Part shown: positions 1 through 6,669 of the stretch, piece by piece
Layout: each line of letters starts with the position of its first letter
Numbering within the stretch: the first letter of the stretch is position 1
NCBI GenBank assembly: GCA_949739095.1
Contig: CATIYX010000161.1
Coordinates: 1 to 22,334, forward strand
DNA: 22,334 nt
Source of the DNA: an uncultured Clostridia bacterium
GTDB taxonomy: Bacteria; Bacillota; Clostridia; RUG12999
Direction of reading: 5' to 3'
Translations under genes and position numbers: made by a program
Notes under the pieces: generated by a model
What the model was told of the DNA's origin: nothing
The model's input: only the letters and a program-made list of their open reading frames with translations
Databases searched by the model: none

Positions 1-2
1 AA

Positions 3-1262
3 GATTTAGGGCTGCTTATCATTGATGGAGAACAGCGTTTTGGCGTAAAAGATAAGGAAAAAATTAAAGCCTTAAAACAAAATGTTGATGTATTAACATT
101 AACAGCAACCCCTATTCCACGTACATTACACATGGCGATGATTGGCATTCGAGACATGAGTGTTATATCCAATCCACCCGAAAACAGACATCCAGTGCAA
201 ACTTTTATTTTGGAATATGACCGTGATGTTTTACGTGAGGCGATCCAAAAAGAATTGGGACGTGGTGGACAGGTTTATTATGTCCACAACCGTGTGGAAG
301 GAATTGAACGGATTGCTGATGAAATTTCCAAAATGGTGCCGGAAGCCCGCATTGCGGTTGGTCATGGAAAGATGAGTGAACGAGAACTGGAAGAAATCAT
401 GATGGACACCTTAGCGGGTGATATTGATATTCTCGTTTGCACCACTATTATTGAAACCGGATTGGATATTCCGAATATCAATACAATTATCATAGAAAAT
501 GCAGACTGCATGGGCTTGTCTCAGCTCTATCAATTGCGTGGCAGAGTAGGGCGTTCCAACCGTTTAGCCTATTGTTATCTTACCTACAGGAGAGATAAAG
601 CCCTGCAAGAGGTGGCAGTCAAGCGGCTCATGGCAATTAAAGAATTTACGGAATTTGGTTCCGGATTTAAAATTGCCATGCGGGATTTGGAAATCCGCGG
701 CGCCGGCAACCTGCTTGGTGCACAACAGCATGGCGCTATGGAAGCAGTTGGATATGATATGTATTGCAATCTTCTACAAAAAGCAATTGCACAGCAGCAG
801 GGACAGGTGGTAGAGGAAGAAATTATGACGTCTATCGAACTGAATGTCAATGCTTATATTCCCGATGAATTTATTGACAGCCATGCACTTCGTATTGAAC
901 TTTATAAACGGATTGCTTCTGTCACAACACTTCAGGATGCACACGATGTGACTGATGAAGTGATTGACCGATTCGGTGAACCACCAGTTCCTGTAACACA
1001 TTTGATTCGGATTGCGCTTCTAAAACACCAGGCATCCGTCTGTGGCATTAGTGATATTATGCAAAGAAATGACCGTTTACTGTTTTATCTTGCACCCAAT
1101 TATACTTTGCAGCCAGAAAAAATCAAAGAACTTGCGAAACAACATCTTGGAAAGCTGTTGTTTTCTAATGGCGAAAAACCATACCTAACCTATTTGATAC
1201 AGGAAACCAATGAAGAGAAAATATTAGATACCATTGCTGAATTATTAAATTCAATGAAATGA
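3..1262 (+). CDS. mfd: Transcription-repair coupling factor Mfd, C-terminal part (5' truncated)
   Basis: This is the C-terminal 419 residues of Mfd, the ATP-driven DNA translocase that removes stalled RNA polymerase at lesions and recruits UvrA. The reading frame is open from base 3, so the N-terminal UvrB-like and polymerase-binding domains lie outside the window. Visible superfamily 2 motifs are a Walker B region reading LLIIDGEQRFGV (about 12-47), motif III TATP (102-113), motif V with ETGLDIP (about 438-473) and motif VI QLRGRVGR (about 534-557). The C-terminal TRCF domain (D7) follows and ends normally at TGA 1260-1262. The family sequence is DEEQRFGV or DEEHRFGV; here the codon at 27-29 is GGA, giving Gly where the catalytic Glu is expected. 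Identity is secure; whether the helicase is active is uncertain. Confidence 0.96.
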   Translation, partial: DLGLLIIDGEQRFGVKDKEKIKALKQNVDVLTLTATPIPRTLHMAMIGIRDMSVISNPPENRHPVQTFILEYDRDVLREAIQKELGRGGQVYYVHNRVEGIERIADEISKMVPEARIAVGHGKMSERELEEIMMDTLAGDIDILVCTTIIETGLDIPNINTIIIENADCMGLSQLYQLRGRVGRSNRLAYCYLTYRRDKALQEVAVKRLMAIKEFTEFGSGFKIAMRDLEIRGAGNLLGAQQHGAMEAVGYDMYCNLLQKAIAQQQGQVVEEEIMTSIELNVNAYIPDEFIDSHALRIELYKRIASVTTLQDAHDVTDEVIDRFGEPPVPVTHLIRIALLKHQASVCGISDIMQRNDRLLFYLAPNYTLQPEKIKELAKQHLGKLLFSNGEKPYLTYLIQETNEEKILDTIAELLNSMK

Positions 1263-1291
1263 TTGCATTGCAGTATAAAATAGTGTATAAT
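1263..1291 (+). promoter_or_regulatory. Candidate sigma-A promoter of the PpiC lipoprotein gene
   Basis: A TTGCAT box at 1263-1268 and a perfect TATAAT box at 1286-1291 are separated by exactly 17 bases. The -35 box starts right after the mfd stop codon. Predicted transcription would start near 1298, leaving a short leader that contains the GAGAGGA ribosome site before the ATG at 1345. The -10 box and spacing are good; the -35 box is weak. The call rests on sequence alone. Confidence 0.55.
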
Positions 1292-1344
1292 AGGAGATAT
1301 ATTACAAAAAATATTTATCGGACAAAGAAAGAGAGGATCTACAA

Positions 1345-2394
1345 ATGAAACATATTGTAAAAATAACTGGTGTGCTGCTGGCGGCAATATTACTGCTTTG
1401 CGGCTGTACAATTGAAAATATTGCTTATGCGGCAACGATTAACGGACAACAAGTACCTCTTGCGGAATATAAGTATATTTTTGAAAGCAGCAAAAGCATG
1501 GTTTTGCAGAAAATCAGCACAGATGGAACTGTAGACTGGGAAACAGCCACATATGAGGGTAAAAACGCAAAAGAAGCTGTTCATGACGAAGCCATGGAAC
1601 AGTTGGTGCAACTGTATGTCGGTGCACAAAAAGCAGAAGAAGCCGGTATCAAAGCAGACAATCAAAGCAATCAATATGTCAACAACGTTCGTAACCAATT
1701 GGTGCAAAGTGCGGGCGGCGAAGATAAATATAAAGAGTATTTAAAGGAAATCGGTACAACAGACGAGGCAGTAAAAAGCGTTTATGAAAAGAGCTATCTG
1801 ATGAACATGCTCTTTAATAAATATACGCAGGAGGACCCAGAATATCAGCCCGATGATGAGACGCTAAAAAGTTATTTCTTTGAAAATTATGTCAAAGCAA
1901 AACATATTTTGTTCTCTACTGTAGATGATAATCGTCAGCCTTTGGATGATGCGACCGCCGCACAAAAAGAGCAGAGTGCAAAAGATACATTGGCGGAATT
2001 ACAGGGCGGTGCTGATTTTGATACACTTATGAATGAACGCTGTGAGGACCCTGGATTGGCCAGCAATCCGGATGGATATACCTTTGGTAAAAATATGATG
2101 GACCCACCGTTTGAAGCTGCTGCATATGCATTGGAACCTGGTGCAATTAGCGATATTGTTAAGGGCGCCTATGGGTTTCATATCTTGAAACGAATTGAAC
2201 TGACGGATGCGGATTATGAAACATTTAAAGCAGAACAGATTCAGCAAAATGTGACAGGTGCTATACATGTAGAGAATGCATTACTGTCCGAAAAATTTGA
2301 TAAAGTATTAAACGATGCAGCAGCGGCAATGACTATTGAACGTAATGAAAAAGAATTGGCGAAACTTGAATTTAAGACATCATCTTCAAAATAA
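1345..2394 (+). CDS. PpiC/parvulin-type peptidyl-prolyl isomerase lipoprotein (PrsA-like foldase)
   Basis: The 349-residue product is a probable membrane-anchored foldase that helps secreted proteins fold outside the membrane by isomerising peptidyl-prolyl bonds. Residues 1-20 form a lipoprotein signal (KH at the start, a hydrophobic core, then LCGC) with Cys21 as the likely lipidated residue. Residues 30-170 are helical and resemble the SurA/PrsA N-terminal chaperone part. A parvulin domain spans about 184-285, starting VKAKHILF, with GADFDTL, a DPPFEAAAYAL segment and the closing GFHILKR motif. The start is supported by a GAGAGGA site about eight bases upstream. The gene follows mfd with an 82-base gap holding its own promoter, and a terminator follows it. 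Substrates are unknown. The family call is solid; equivalence to PrsA is inferred from architecture. Confidence 0.9.
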   Translation: MKHIVKITGVLLAAILLLCGCTIENIAYAATINGQQVPLAEYKYIFESSKSMVLQKISTDGTVDWETATYEGKNAKEAVHDEAMEQLVQLYVGAQKAEEAGIKADNQSNQYVNNVRNQLVQSAGGEDKYKEYLKEIGTTDEAVKSVYEKSYLMNMLFNKYTQEDPEYQPDDETLKSYFFENYVKAKHILFSTVDDNRQPLDDATAAQKEQSAKDTLAELQGGADFDTLMNERCEDPGLASNPDGYTFGKNMMDPPFEAAAYALEPGAISDIVKGAYGFHILKRIELTDADYETFKAEQIQQNVTGAIHVENALLSEKFDKVLNDAAAAMTIERNEKELAKLEFKTSSSK

Positions 2395-2406
2395 TAAACT
2401 AATACA

Positions 2407-2447
2407 AATAGCGGGAATCTTTATCCTATAAGGATTTCCGCTATTTT
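2407..2447 (+). terminator. Intrinsic terminator after the PpiC lipoprotein gene
   Basis: AATAGCGG (2407-2414) pairs with CCGCTATT (2438-2445). The stem continues through one G-T pair to a 13-base stem with a 13-base loop and ends in a short TTTT run. It separates the foldase gene from the GH32 gene. The U-tract is short, so termination may be incomplete. Confidence 0.7.
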
Positions 2448-2497
2448 GACATCAATTGTCCCTTCATTAACTAAAACTAAGGGGAGGAATCATTGCC

Positions 2498-3808
2498 ATG
2501 CAAAGAATACATTTAAAATCGCCAGTAAATTGGATTAACGACCCCAATGGATTTATCTACTATAAAGGTCAATATCATTTGTTTTATCAGTATTTTCCCT
2601 ATGAGACGCGCTGGGGCACTATGCACTGGGGACATGCCGTAAGCAAGGATTTAGTTCAATGGGAACATCTTCCAATAGCGCTATTTCCTTCCAAGTGGAA
2701 TGACAGAAACGGCTGCTATTCCGGTAGCGCTATTGAACATGATGGAAAAATGTACTTGTATTATACCGGTGTACGTTATCTGGAAGAAAATCCGGAGGAC
2801 ATTCATGTTTTTTTGAATAATCAACTTGTTTCAGCGCAGATGATGGTGGTTTCCGAAGATGGTATACATTTTGATAATAGTAAAAATAAATTCACTGTCA
2901 TAGAACCGCTGAAAAATCCTGAAATCGGCTGTATGACGGATACGCGTGACCCCAAAGTTTGGCGCGGCAAAGATGCATGGTATATGGTGTTAGGTAGTCG
3001 AACACAAATGGGTAACGGCAAGTTGCTGTTTTATCGCAGCTGTGATTTGATGAATTGGGACTATGTAAATAGCGTATCCCAAAAAGAGTTTGGTTATATG
3101 TGGGAATGTCCCGACTATTTTGAGGTAAACGGTGAACAGATACTTATTTTTTCTCCAATGGGGCTATTAAAAGATAAGCAGCAATATCAGCATGTATCTG
3201 TTTGCACAAAAGTTACGTTTGATGAAGTAAACTGTACAATGAACCTCCCGTATGACTATCAAATGCTGGATTACGGACTGGATTTATATGCGCCACAAAG
3301 CACCACAGATGCTGAAGGACGGCGTGTTGTGATTGCATGGGCGAGGATGCCGGAGACTGTCGATAATCAATGGATTGGCATGTTCTGCATTCCGCGCGTA
3401 GTTACTGTGCGAAATGGTCATATTTGCTTTACGGTTCATCCTAATATTCAAAAACAATATACGAAAAAAATCAATACTGTGCAGGCGGCAAATGCTGCCG
3501 GATACCATATTAGTCTTGATATGCATGATGGGGAACAAATTGATATTGGCGGATATATTGTTTCTAGGATTGGCGGAAAAATTTGTACTGACCGCGAAAA
3601 TGTCTTTCACGGACACACGGATATCAGGACAAAATTTTCATCACCAAAAATTATCGGTAAAATTCATCTGGATATCTATGTAGATCCCAATTTGATAGAA
3701 ATTTATATCAACAATGGTGAATATGTAATTACCAATGTTGTATACCAACTTGGCAACTATATGACTGCAAACACTAAAAATTCACCGGCGCTATATACAA
3801 TCGAATAG
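2498..3808 (+). CDS. Glycoside hydrolase family 32 beta-fructosidase (sucrose or sucrose-6-phosphate hydrolase)
   Basis: The 436-residue enzyme is predicted to hydrolyse the terminal beta-fructofuranosyl bond of sucrose, sucrose-6-phosphate or short fructans. The three GH32 signature motifs are present: NWINDPNG (residues 11-18, nucleophile Asp15), TRDPKVW (149-155, transition-state stabiliser Asp151) and WECPDYF (202-208, acid/base Glu203). The five-bladed propeller occupies roughly residues 1-320. A beta-sandwich-like tail of only about 110 residues follows, so the protein is shorter than typical family members of about 480-500. There is no signal peptide, so it acts in the cytoplasm. An AAGGGGAGG site about ten bases upstream supports the ATG. 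The fructokinase gene starts 13 bases after the stop. Whether the natural substrate is phosphorylated cannot be told from the sequence. Confidence 0.93.
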   Translation: MQRIHLKSPVNWINDPNGFIYYKGQYHLFYQYFPYETRWGTMHWGHAVSKDLVQWEHLPIALFPSKWNDRNGCYSGSAIEHDGKMYLYYTGVRYLEENPEDIHVFLNNQLVSAQMMVVSEDGIHFDNSKNKFTVIEPLKNPEIGCMTDTRDPKVWRGKDAWYMVLGSRTQMGNGKLLFYRSCDLMNWDYVNSVSQKEFGYMWECPDYFEVNGEQILIFSPMGLLKDKQQYQHVSVCTKVTFDEVNCTMNLPYDYQMLDYGLDLYAPQSTTDAEGRRVVIAWARMPETVDNQWIGMFCIPRVVTVRNGHICFTVHPNIQKQYTKKINTVQAANAAGYHISLDMHDGEQIDIGGYIVSRIGGKICTDRENVFHGHTDIRTKFSSPKIIGKIHLDIYVDPNLIEIYINNGEYVITNVVYQLGNYMTANTKNSPALYTIE

Positions 3809-3821
3809 GGGGGTAAAACAT

Positions 3822-4787
3822 TTGAAAAAATATGATGTTGTTGCGCTTGGCGAGTTGTTAGTGGATTTTACAGAAAATGGAACAAGTGCACAGGGAAATC
3901 CTATTCTGGAAGCGAATCCTGGTGGTGCGCCCTGCAATGTACTTGCCATGTTAAACAAGTTGGGCAGAAAAACAGCGTTTATTGGCAAGGTAGGGGATGA
4001 CCCCCTTGGACATATGTTGAAAACCGTTGCTGTCCAATGCGGAATTGATGTGACTAATCTTTTGATGGATAGTGAAATTCATACGACTCTGACGTTTGTG
4101 CACACCTTCCCAGATGGTGAACGTGAATTTAGTTTCTACCGCAATCCGGGCGCTGATATGTTGCTCAGACAGGATGAAGTGCAAGAGGGTATCATTAAAG
4201 CGGCAAAAATATTTCATTTTGGCACGCTTTCTATGACACATGAGGGTGTTCGTGAGGCTACACATCATGCGGTTGATATTGCAAAAGAAAATGGGCTGCT
4301 TGTTTCCTTTGACCCAAATCTACGCGAACCGCTCTGGAATTCGCTGGAGAATGCAAAAAAAGCAATTGCATATGGATTATCAAAGTGTGATATCTTGAAA
4401 ATTTCCGATAATGAATTGGAATTTATGACTGGAACCACAGACTATACAAAAGGGGTCCGCTTACTTCGGGAAAGCTATGACCTACCATTGGTATTTGTGA
4501 CGCTTGGTAAAGAGGGAAGCAGAGCATATTATCATGACATTATGGTTGAGGCAAAACCGTTTATGAATGTGCATACAATCGAAAAAACAGGAGCAGGCGA
4601 TACCTTTACAGGATGTGTCTTGCATTTTATTCTGGATTATGGACTGGAACATCTGACTGAAGAAGTTTTGTGGAGAGCACTTCTCTTTGCAAATGCAGGT
4701 GCTGCTTTGATTACCACAAAAAAAGGGGCGCTGAAAGTCATGCCGGAACAGGCAGAAATTGAAGCATTAATATGTAGTGAACAATAA
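3822..4787 (+). CDS. scrK: PfkB-family carbohydrate kinase, probable fructokinase
   Basis: The 321-residue enzyme belongs to the PfkB/ribokinase family and most likely phosphorylates the fructose released by the adjacent GH32 enzyme, feeding glycolysis. The N-terminal PfkB signature (GGAPCNVLAMLNKLG, then GKVGDDPLG) is near residues 32-62. The C-terminal signature is GAGDTFTG from residue 257, with Asp260 as catalytic base and GAGD forming the anion hole. The start is a TTG codon 13 bases after the GH32 stop; the strong site AGGGGGG lies eight bases before it, and the next in-frame ATG would cut into the core fold. The two genes form an operon with no PTS or ABC transporter beside them. Sugar specificity is inferred from the neighbour and from the resemblance to clostridial fructokinases. 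Confidence 0.9.
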   Translation: MKKYDVVALGELLVDFTENGTSAQGNPILEANPGGAPCNVLAMLNKLGRKTAFIGKVGDDPLGHMLKTVAVQCGIDVTNLLMDSEIHTTLTFVHTFPDGEREFSFYRNPGADMLLRQDEVQEGIIKAAKIFHFGTLSMTHEGVREATHHAVDIAKENGLLVSFDPNLREPLWNSLENAKKAIAYGLSKCDILKISDNELEFMTGTTDYTKGVRLLRESYDLPLVFVTLGKEGSRAYYHDIMVEAKPFMNVHTIEKTGAGDTFTGCVLHFILDYGLEHLTEEVLWRALLFANAGAALITTKKGALKVMPEQAEIEALICSEQ

Positions 4788-4836
4788 ATTTTTGAAAAAA
4801 ATATTAAAACTACGATAGAAAAAAATCACAAATTGG

Positions 4837-4873
4837 AAAAAGGGACGCTGAAATTTAATAGCGTCCCTTTTTT
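4837..4873. terminator. Bidirectional intrinsic terminator between converging genes
   Basis: GGGACGCT (4842-4849) and AGCGTCCC (4860-4867) form a perfect eight-base GC-rich stem with a ten-base AT loop. An A-tract of five bases precedes it and a run of six T follows, so it can end transcription from the fructokinase on the plus strand and from the recombinase on the minus strand. The convergent arrangement fits this use. Confidence 0.88.
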
Positions 4874-4909
4874 AGTGTAAGCAGCCTAATGGGGAAGAGA
4901 ACAGCTATT

Positions 4910-5869
4910 TTATCCTTCATTTAGTGGATTGTGTTTCATGGCATTGCGAATTTGTTCGTTTTCCAAATGTGTATATATTTGCGTCGTGGAAAGATTTTGA
5001 TGACCTAAAATTTCCTGAAGAATACGCACGTCTACATGACCATAACGGTGCATAAGCGTGGCTGCTGTATGCCGTAGTTTATGCGGCGAATATTTTGTGG
5101 GGTCAAGTCCAGACTGTTCAATATATTTTTTTACAATCACACCCACCATTTTTGTACTGATACGTCGTTTTTGTTTAGAAATAAACAGTGCATCGCGGTC
5201 TGTCACGCCGTCTATGGGACGGGCGCGCAGATAGTTTTGCAGTGCAGTTGTACAAGGTGCATTCAGATAAATAAACCGTTCTTTGTTTCCTTTTCCTAAA
5301 ATCCGTATACTGTCGCCGTGAATATCGCTAATATTGATATTCACCAGTTCTGACAAACGAACGCCGCAGTTTAGAAACAATGTAATAATACAAATATCAC
5401 GCTCATTCATAGTTTGGTTCACTACGCCAACGAGTTTTCTGGATTCCTCCAAGGTGAGGTATCTGGGTTGCGTTTTTTTGAGCTTAGGCGTTTCTAAATC
5501 TGCTGCCGGATTTTCTTTTAAAATACCAGCTTTGCTGGTAACATAATGAAAAAAGGAACGCAAGCTCGCAACCTTACGTGCACGTGCCGGCGCAGCATTC
5601 TTTTTATAGCGATTTACAAAAGATAAAAATTCATATAAATCACTTAGCGTAATTGTTTGCAGAAACGCCGCGTCAATATCTGCAATCATAACTTGCTCCA
5701 ATTCATCATAATTGTGTGGTACTAAATTCCGATATACTTTCATAAAACGAAAAAACGTACGAAGGTCATAATAATATTCTTTTACTGTGCCATCTGATTT
5801 TCCTTTAATGACAGAAAGATAATTTAAAAAATCGCGTAAGATGGGAGGGCTATCTACATAGGCTGGCAT
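4910..5869 (-). CDS. XerC/XerD-type tyrosine recombinase
   Basis: The 319-residue protein is a site-specific tyrosine recombinase. An N-terminal SAM-like core-binding domain covers about residues 7-112 and the catalytic domain about 135-312. All catalytic residues are present: Arg171 in GVRLSEL, Lys193 in GKGNKER, His263 and Arg266 in HKLRHT, His290 in LGHQ and the nucleophile Tyr299 in IYTH. A GAGGTGA site four to five bases before the ATG supports the start. It is slightly longer than classical XerC/D (about 300). It may resolve chromosome dimers or serve another inversion or integration reaction. There are no phage genes, attachment repeats or recognisable dif sequence near it, which favours a chromosomal rather than a mobile role. 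It has its own promoter and a palindrome at the predicted transcription start. Confidence 0.93.
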   Translation of the reverse strand: MPAYVDSPPILRDFLNYLSVIKGKSDGTVKEYYYDLRTFFRFMKVYRNLVPHNYDELEQVMIADIDAAFLQTITLSDLYEFLSFVNRYKKNAAPARARKVASLRSFFHYVTSKAGILKENPAADLETPKLKKTQPRYLTLEESRKLVGVVNQTMNERDICIITLFLNCGVRLSELVNINISDIHGDSIRILGKGNKERFIYLNAPCTTALQNYLRARPIDGVTDRDALFISKQKRRISTKMVGVIVKKYIEQSGLDPTKYSPHKLRHTAATLMHRYGHVDVRILQEILGHQNLSTTQIYTHLENEQIRNAMKHNPLNEG

Positions 5870-5894
5870 TTTATCACCTCATTATTTTTCCTTC

Positions 5895-5926
5895 TAATTA
5901 GACAAAATTAATATTTTGTCTAATTA
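5895..5926. promoter_or_regulatory. Perfect 14-bp inverted repeat, probable operator of the recombinase gene
   Basis: TAATTAGACAAAAT at 5895-5908 is followed by TAAT and then its exact reverse complement at 5913-5926. The repeat lies 25 bases upstream of the recombinase start codon and covers the predicted transcription start near 5921, a typical repressor position. It is AT-rich, lacks a following T-tract and does not look like a terminator. The regulator is not identified. Confidence 0.6.
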
Positions 5927-5927
5927 T

Positions 5928-5956
5928 ATTTTAACAAAAATGGAGCTGTTTGTCAA
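5928..5956 (-). promoter_or_regulatory. Promoter of the recombinase gene, embedded in the upstream terminator
   Basis: On the minus strand a perfect TTGACA box (5956-5951) and TAAAAT (5933-5928) are separated by exactly 17 bases. The -35 box falls in the loop and inner stem of the terminator hairpin that ends the lipoprotein transcript, and the -10 box lies just beyond its T-tract. This lets the recombinase be transcribed on its own. Confidence 0.65.
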
Positions 5957-5970
5957 GCAAACAAGCTCCA
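5934..5970 (-). terminator. Intrinsic terminator of the small lipoprotein gene
   Basis: Read on the minus strand, TGGAGCTTGTTTG pairs with CAAACAGCTCCA around a five-base loop with one bulged base, and TTTTTGTT follows. It lies about 68 bases after the lipoprotein stop codon, between the lipoprotein and the recombinase. Confidence 0.82.
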
Positions 5971-6038
5971 AAATGAATCTATTTTATGAAACTGTAATAT
6001 TTTTGCAATGTATGAATATGGACCTGATATGGTTGCTT

Positions 6039-6500
6039 TTATTTTATTAAGGAGAACATTTTACTGGCTTCTTGAACAGATAATAATAATTTCTGAAATT
6101 CTTTTGCTTTTTTAGAACCTTCTTTGAATGGAATCTCTTCAGGAACCTTCGGTACTTTGTTTGCAAAATAAATTCCTTCTTTATTAATTGCCATTAAATA
6201 ATATTCATTTTCCAGCTGTTGGCTTATCCATGTAGTTTCATCTGTTGCAATGATAGAAACCAGTAGCGTTGTTTTTTTCTGTGGCCAACCATATACATAA
6301 TAAAAATCTGTATATGTGATTCCATTCTCAACGTGTTCCTTCACTTCATAGTTGTCTGCCCAAGCGTCAGGCACTTCAAAACTAAAACCCAGTGCCTCAT
6401 TTTCATAGTTTTGGGAAGGCTGCTTCTGTGTTTGCGTACCACAACTGGCAAAACAGCCTAATAACAGCAAACAGACAGCAACCCAAATATATTTTTTCAT
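6039..6500 (-). CDS. Small lipoprotein of unknown function
   Basis: The predicted product has 153 residues from MKKYIWVAV. It has a lipoprotein signal of basic start plus hydrophobic stretch, with two possible lipidation sites, Cys16 (LLGC) and Cys20 (FASC). The mature part contains a YENEALGFSFEVPDAW segment seen in many clostridial surface lipoproteins, then beta-rich and helical stretches and a basic end. I do not recognise a named family and assign no function. An upstream in-frame ATG at 6569 would add 23 residues, but it has no ribosome site and lies inside an inverted repeat. The ATG at 6500 has purine-rich GGAATGGA sequence before it and starts directly on the signal peptide. The gene follows ymfH by 169 bases, has its own candidate promoter and ends at a strong terminator. 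Confidence 0.75.
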   Translation of the reverse strand: MKKYIWVAVCLLLLGCFASCGTQTQKQPSQNYENEALGFSFEVPDAWADNYEVKEHVENGITYTDFYYVYGWPQKKTTLLVSIIATDETTWISQQLENEYYLMAINKEGIYFANKVPKVPEEIPFKEGSKKAKEFQKLLLSVQEASKMFSLIK

Positions 6501-6556
6501 GCGTATATCCATTCCTTTCATATGTAGTAATTTACCAAAAAATGCCTCGTGATTAT

Positions 6557-6604
6557 CGTAATACGACAATTATAAATATATTTCATTATAATTGTCGTAT
6601 TACG
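6557..6604. repeat. Perfect 19-bp inverted repeat upstream of the lipoprotein gene
   Basis: CGTAATACGACAATTATAA at 6557-6575 is followed by ten bases and then its exact reverse complement at 6586-6604. It is too AT-rich and lacks the T-run of an intrinsic terminator. Each arm carries TAATACGACAA, which resembles TAATTAGACAA in the repeat at 5895-5926. The arms contain the candidate -35 and -10 boxes of the lipoprotein promoter, so a repressor site is the favoured reading. A miniature element or RNA hairpin is possible; no flanking target duplication was seen. Confidence 0.6.
6569..6598 (-). promoter_or_regulatory. Candidate promoter of the small lipoprotein gene
   Basis: On the minus strand ACGACA (6598-6593, four of six matches to TTGACA) and TATAAT (6574-6569, perfect) are separated by 18 bases. 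Both boxes lie within the inverted repeat. Predicted transcription would start near 6562, about 60 bases before the ATG at 6500. Confidence 0.4.
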
Positions 6605-6669
6605 CCATTTATTTTATATCCACATCCACTCAAGATAAATAGATAAATTTTATTAATATAATGCCATAT

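Noticed and set aside
2446..2474. A perfect TTGACA box at 2446-2451 as a promoter for the GH32 gene.
   Set aside because: No acceptable -10 box lies 16-18 bases downstream, and transcription would begin on top of the ribosome site at 2479-2487.
5870..6038. A mobile-element end or attachment site beside the recombinase.
   Set aside because: No direct repeats, tRNA gene or target duplication were found; the structures present are explained by a terminator, a promoter and a palindrome.
6501..6569. An upstream start (ATG at 6569) for the small lipoprotein, adding 23 residues.
   Set aside because: It has no ribosome site, lies inside the inverted repeat, and would put charged residues before the signal peptide.
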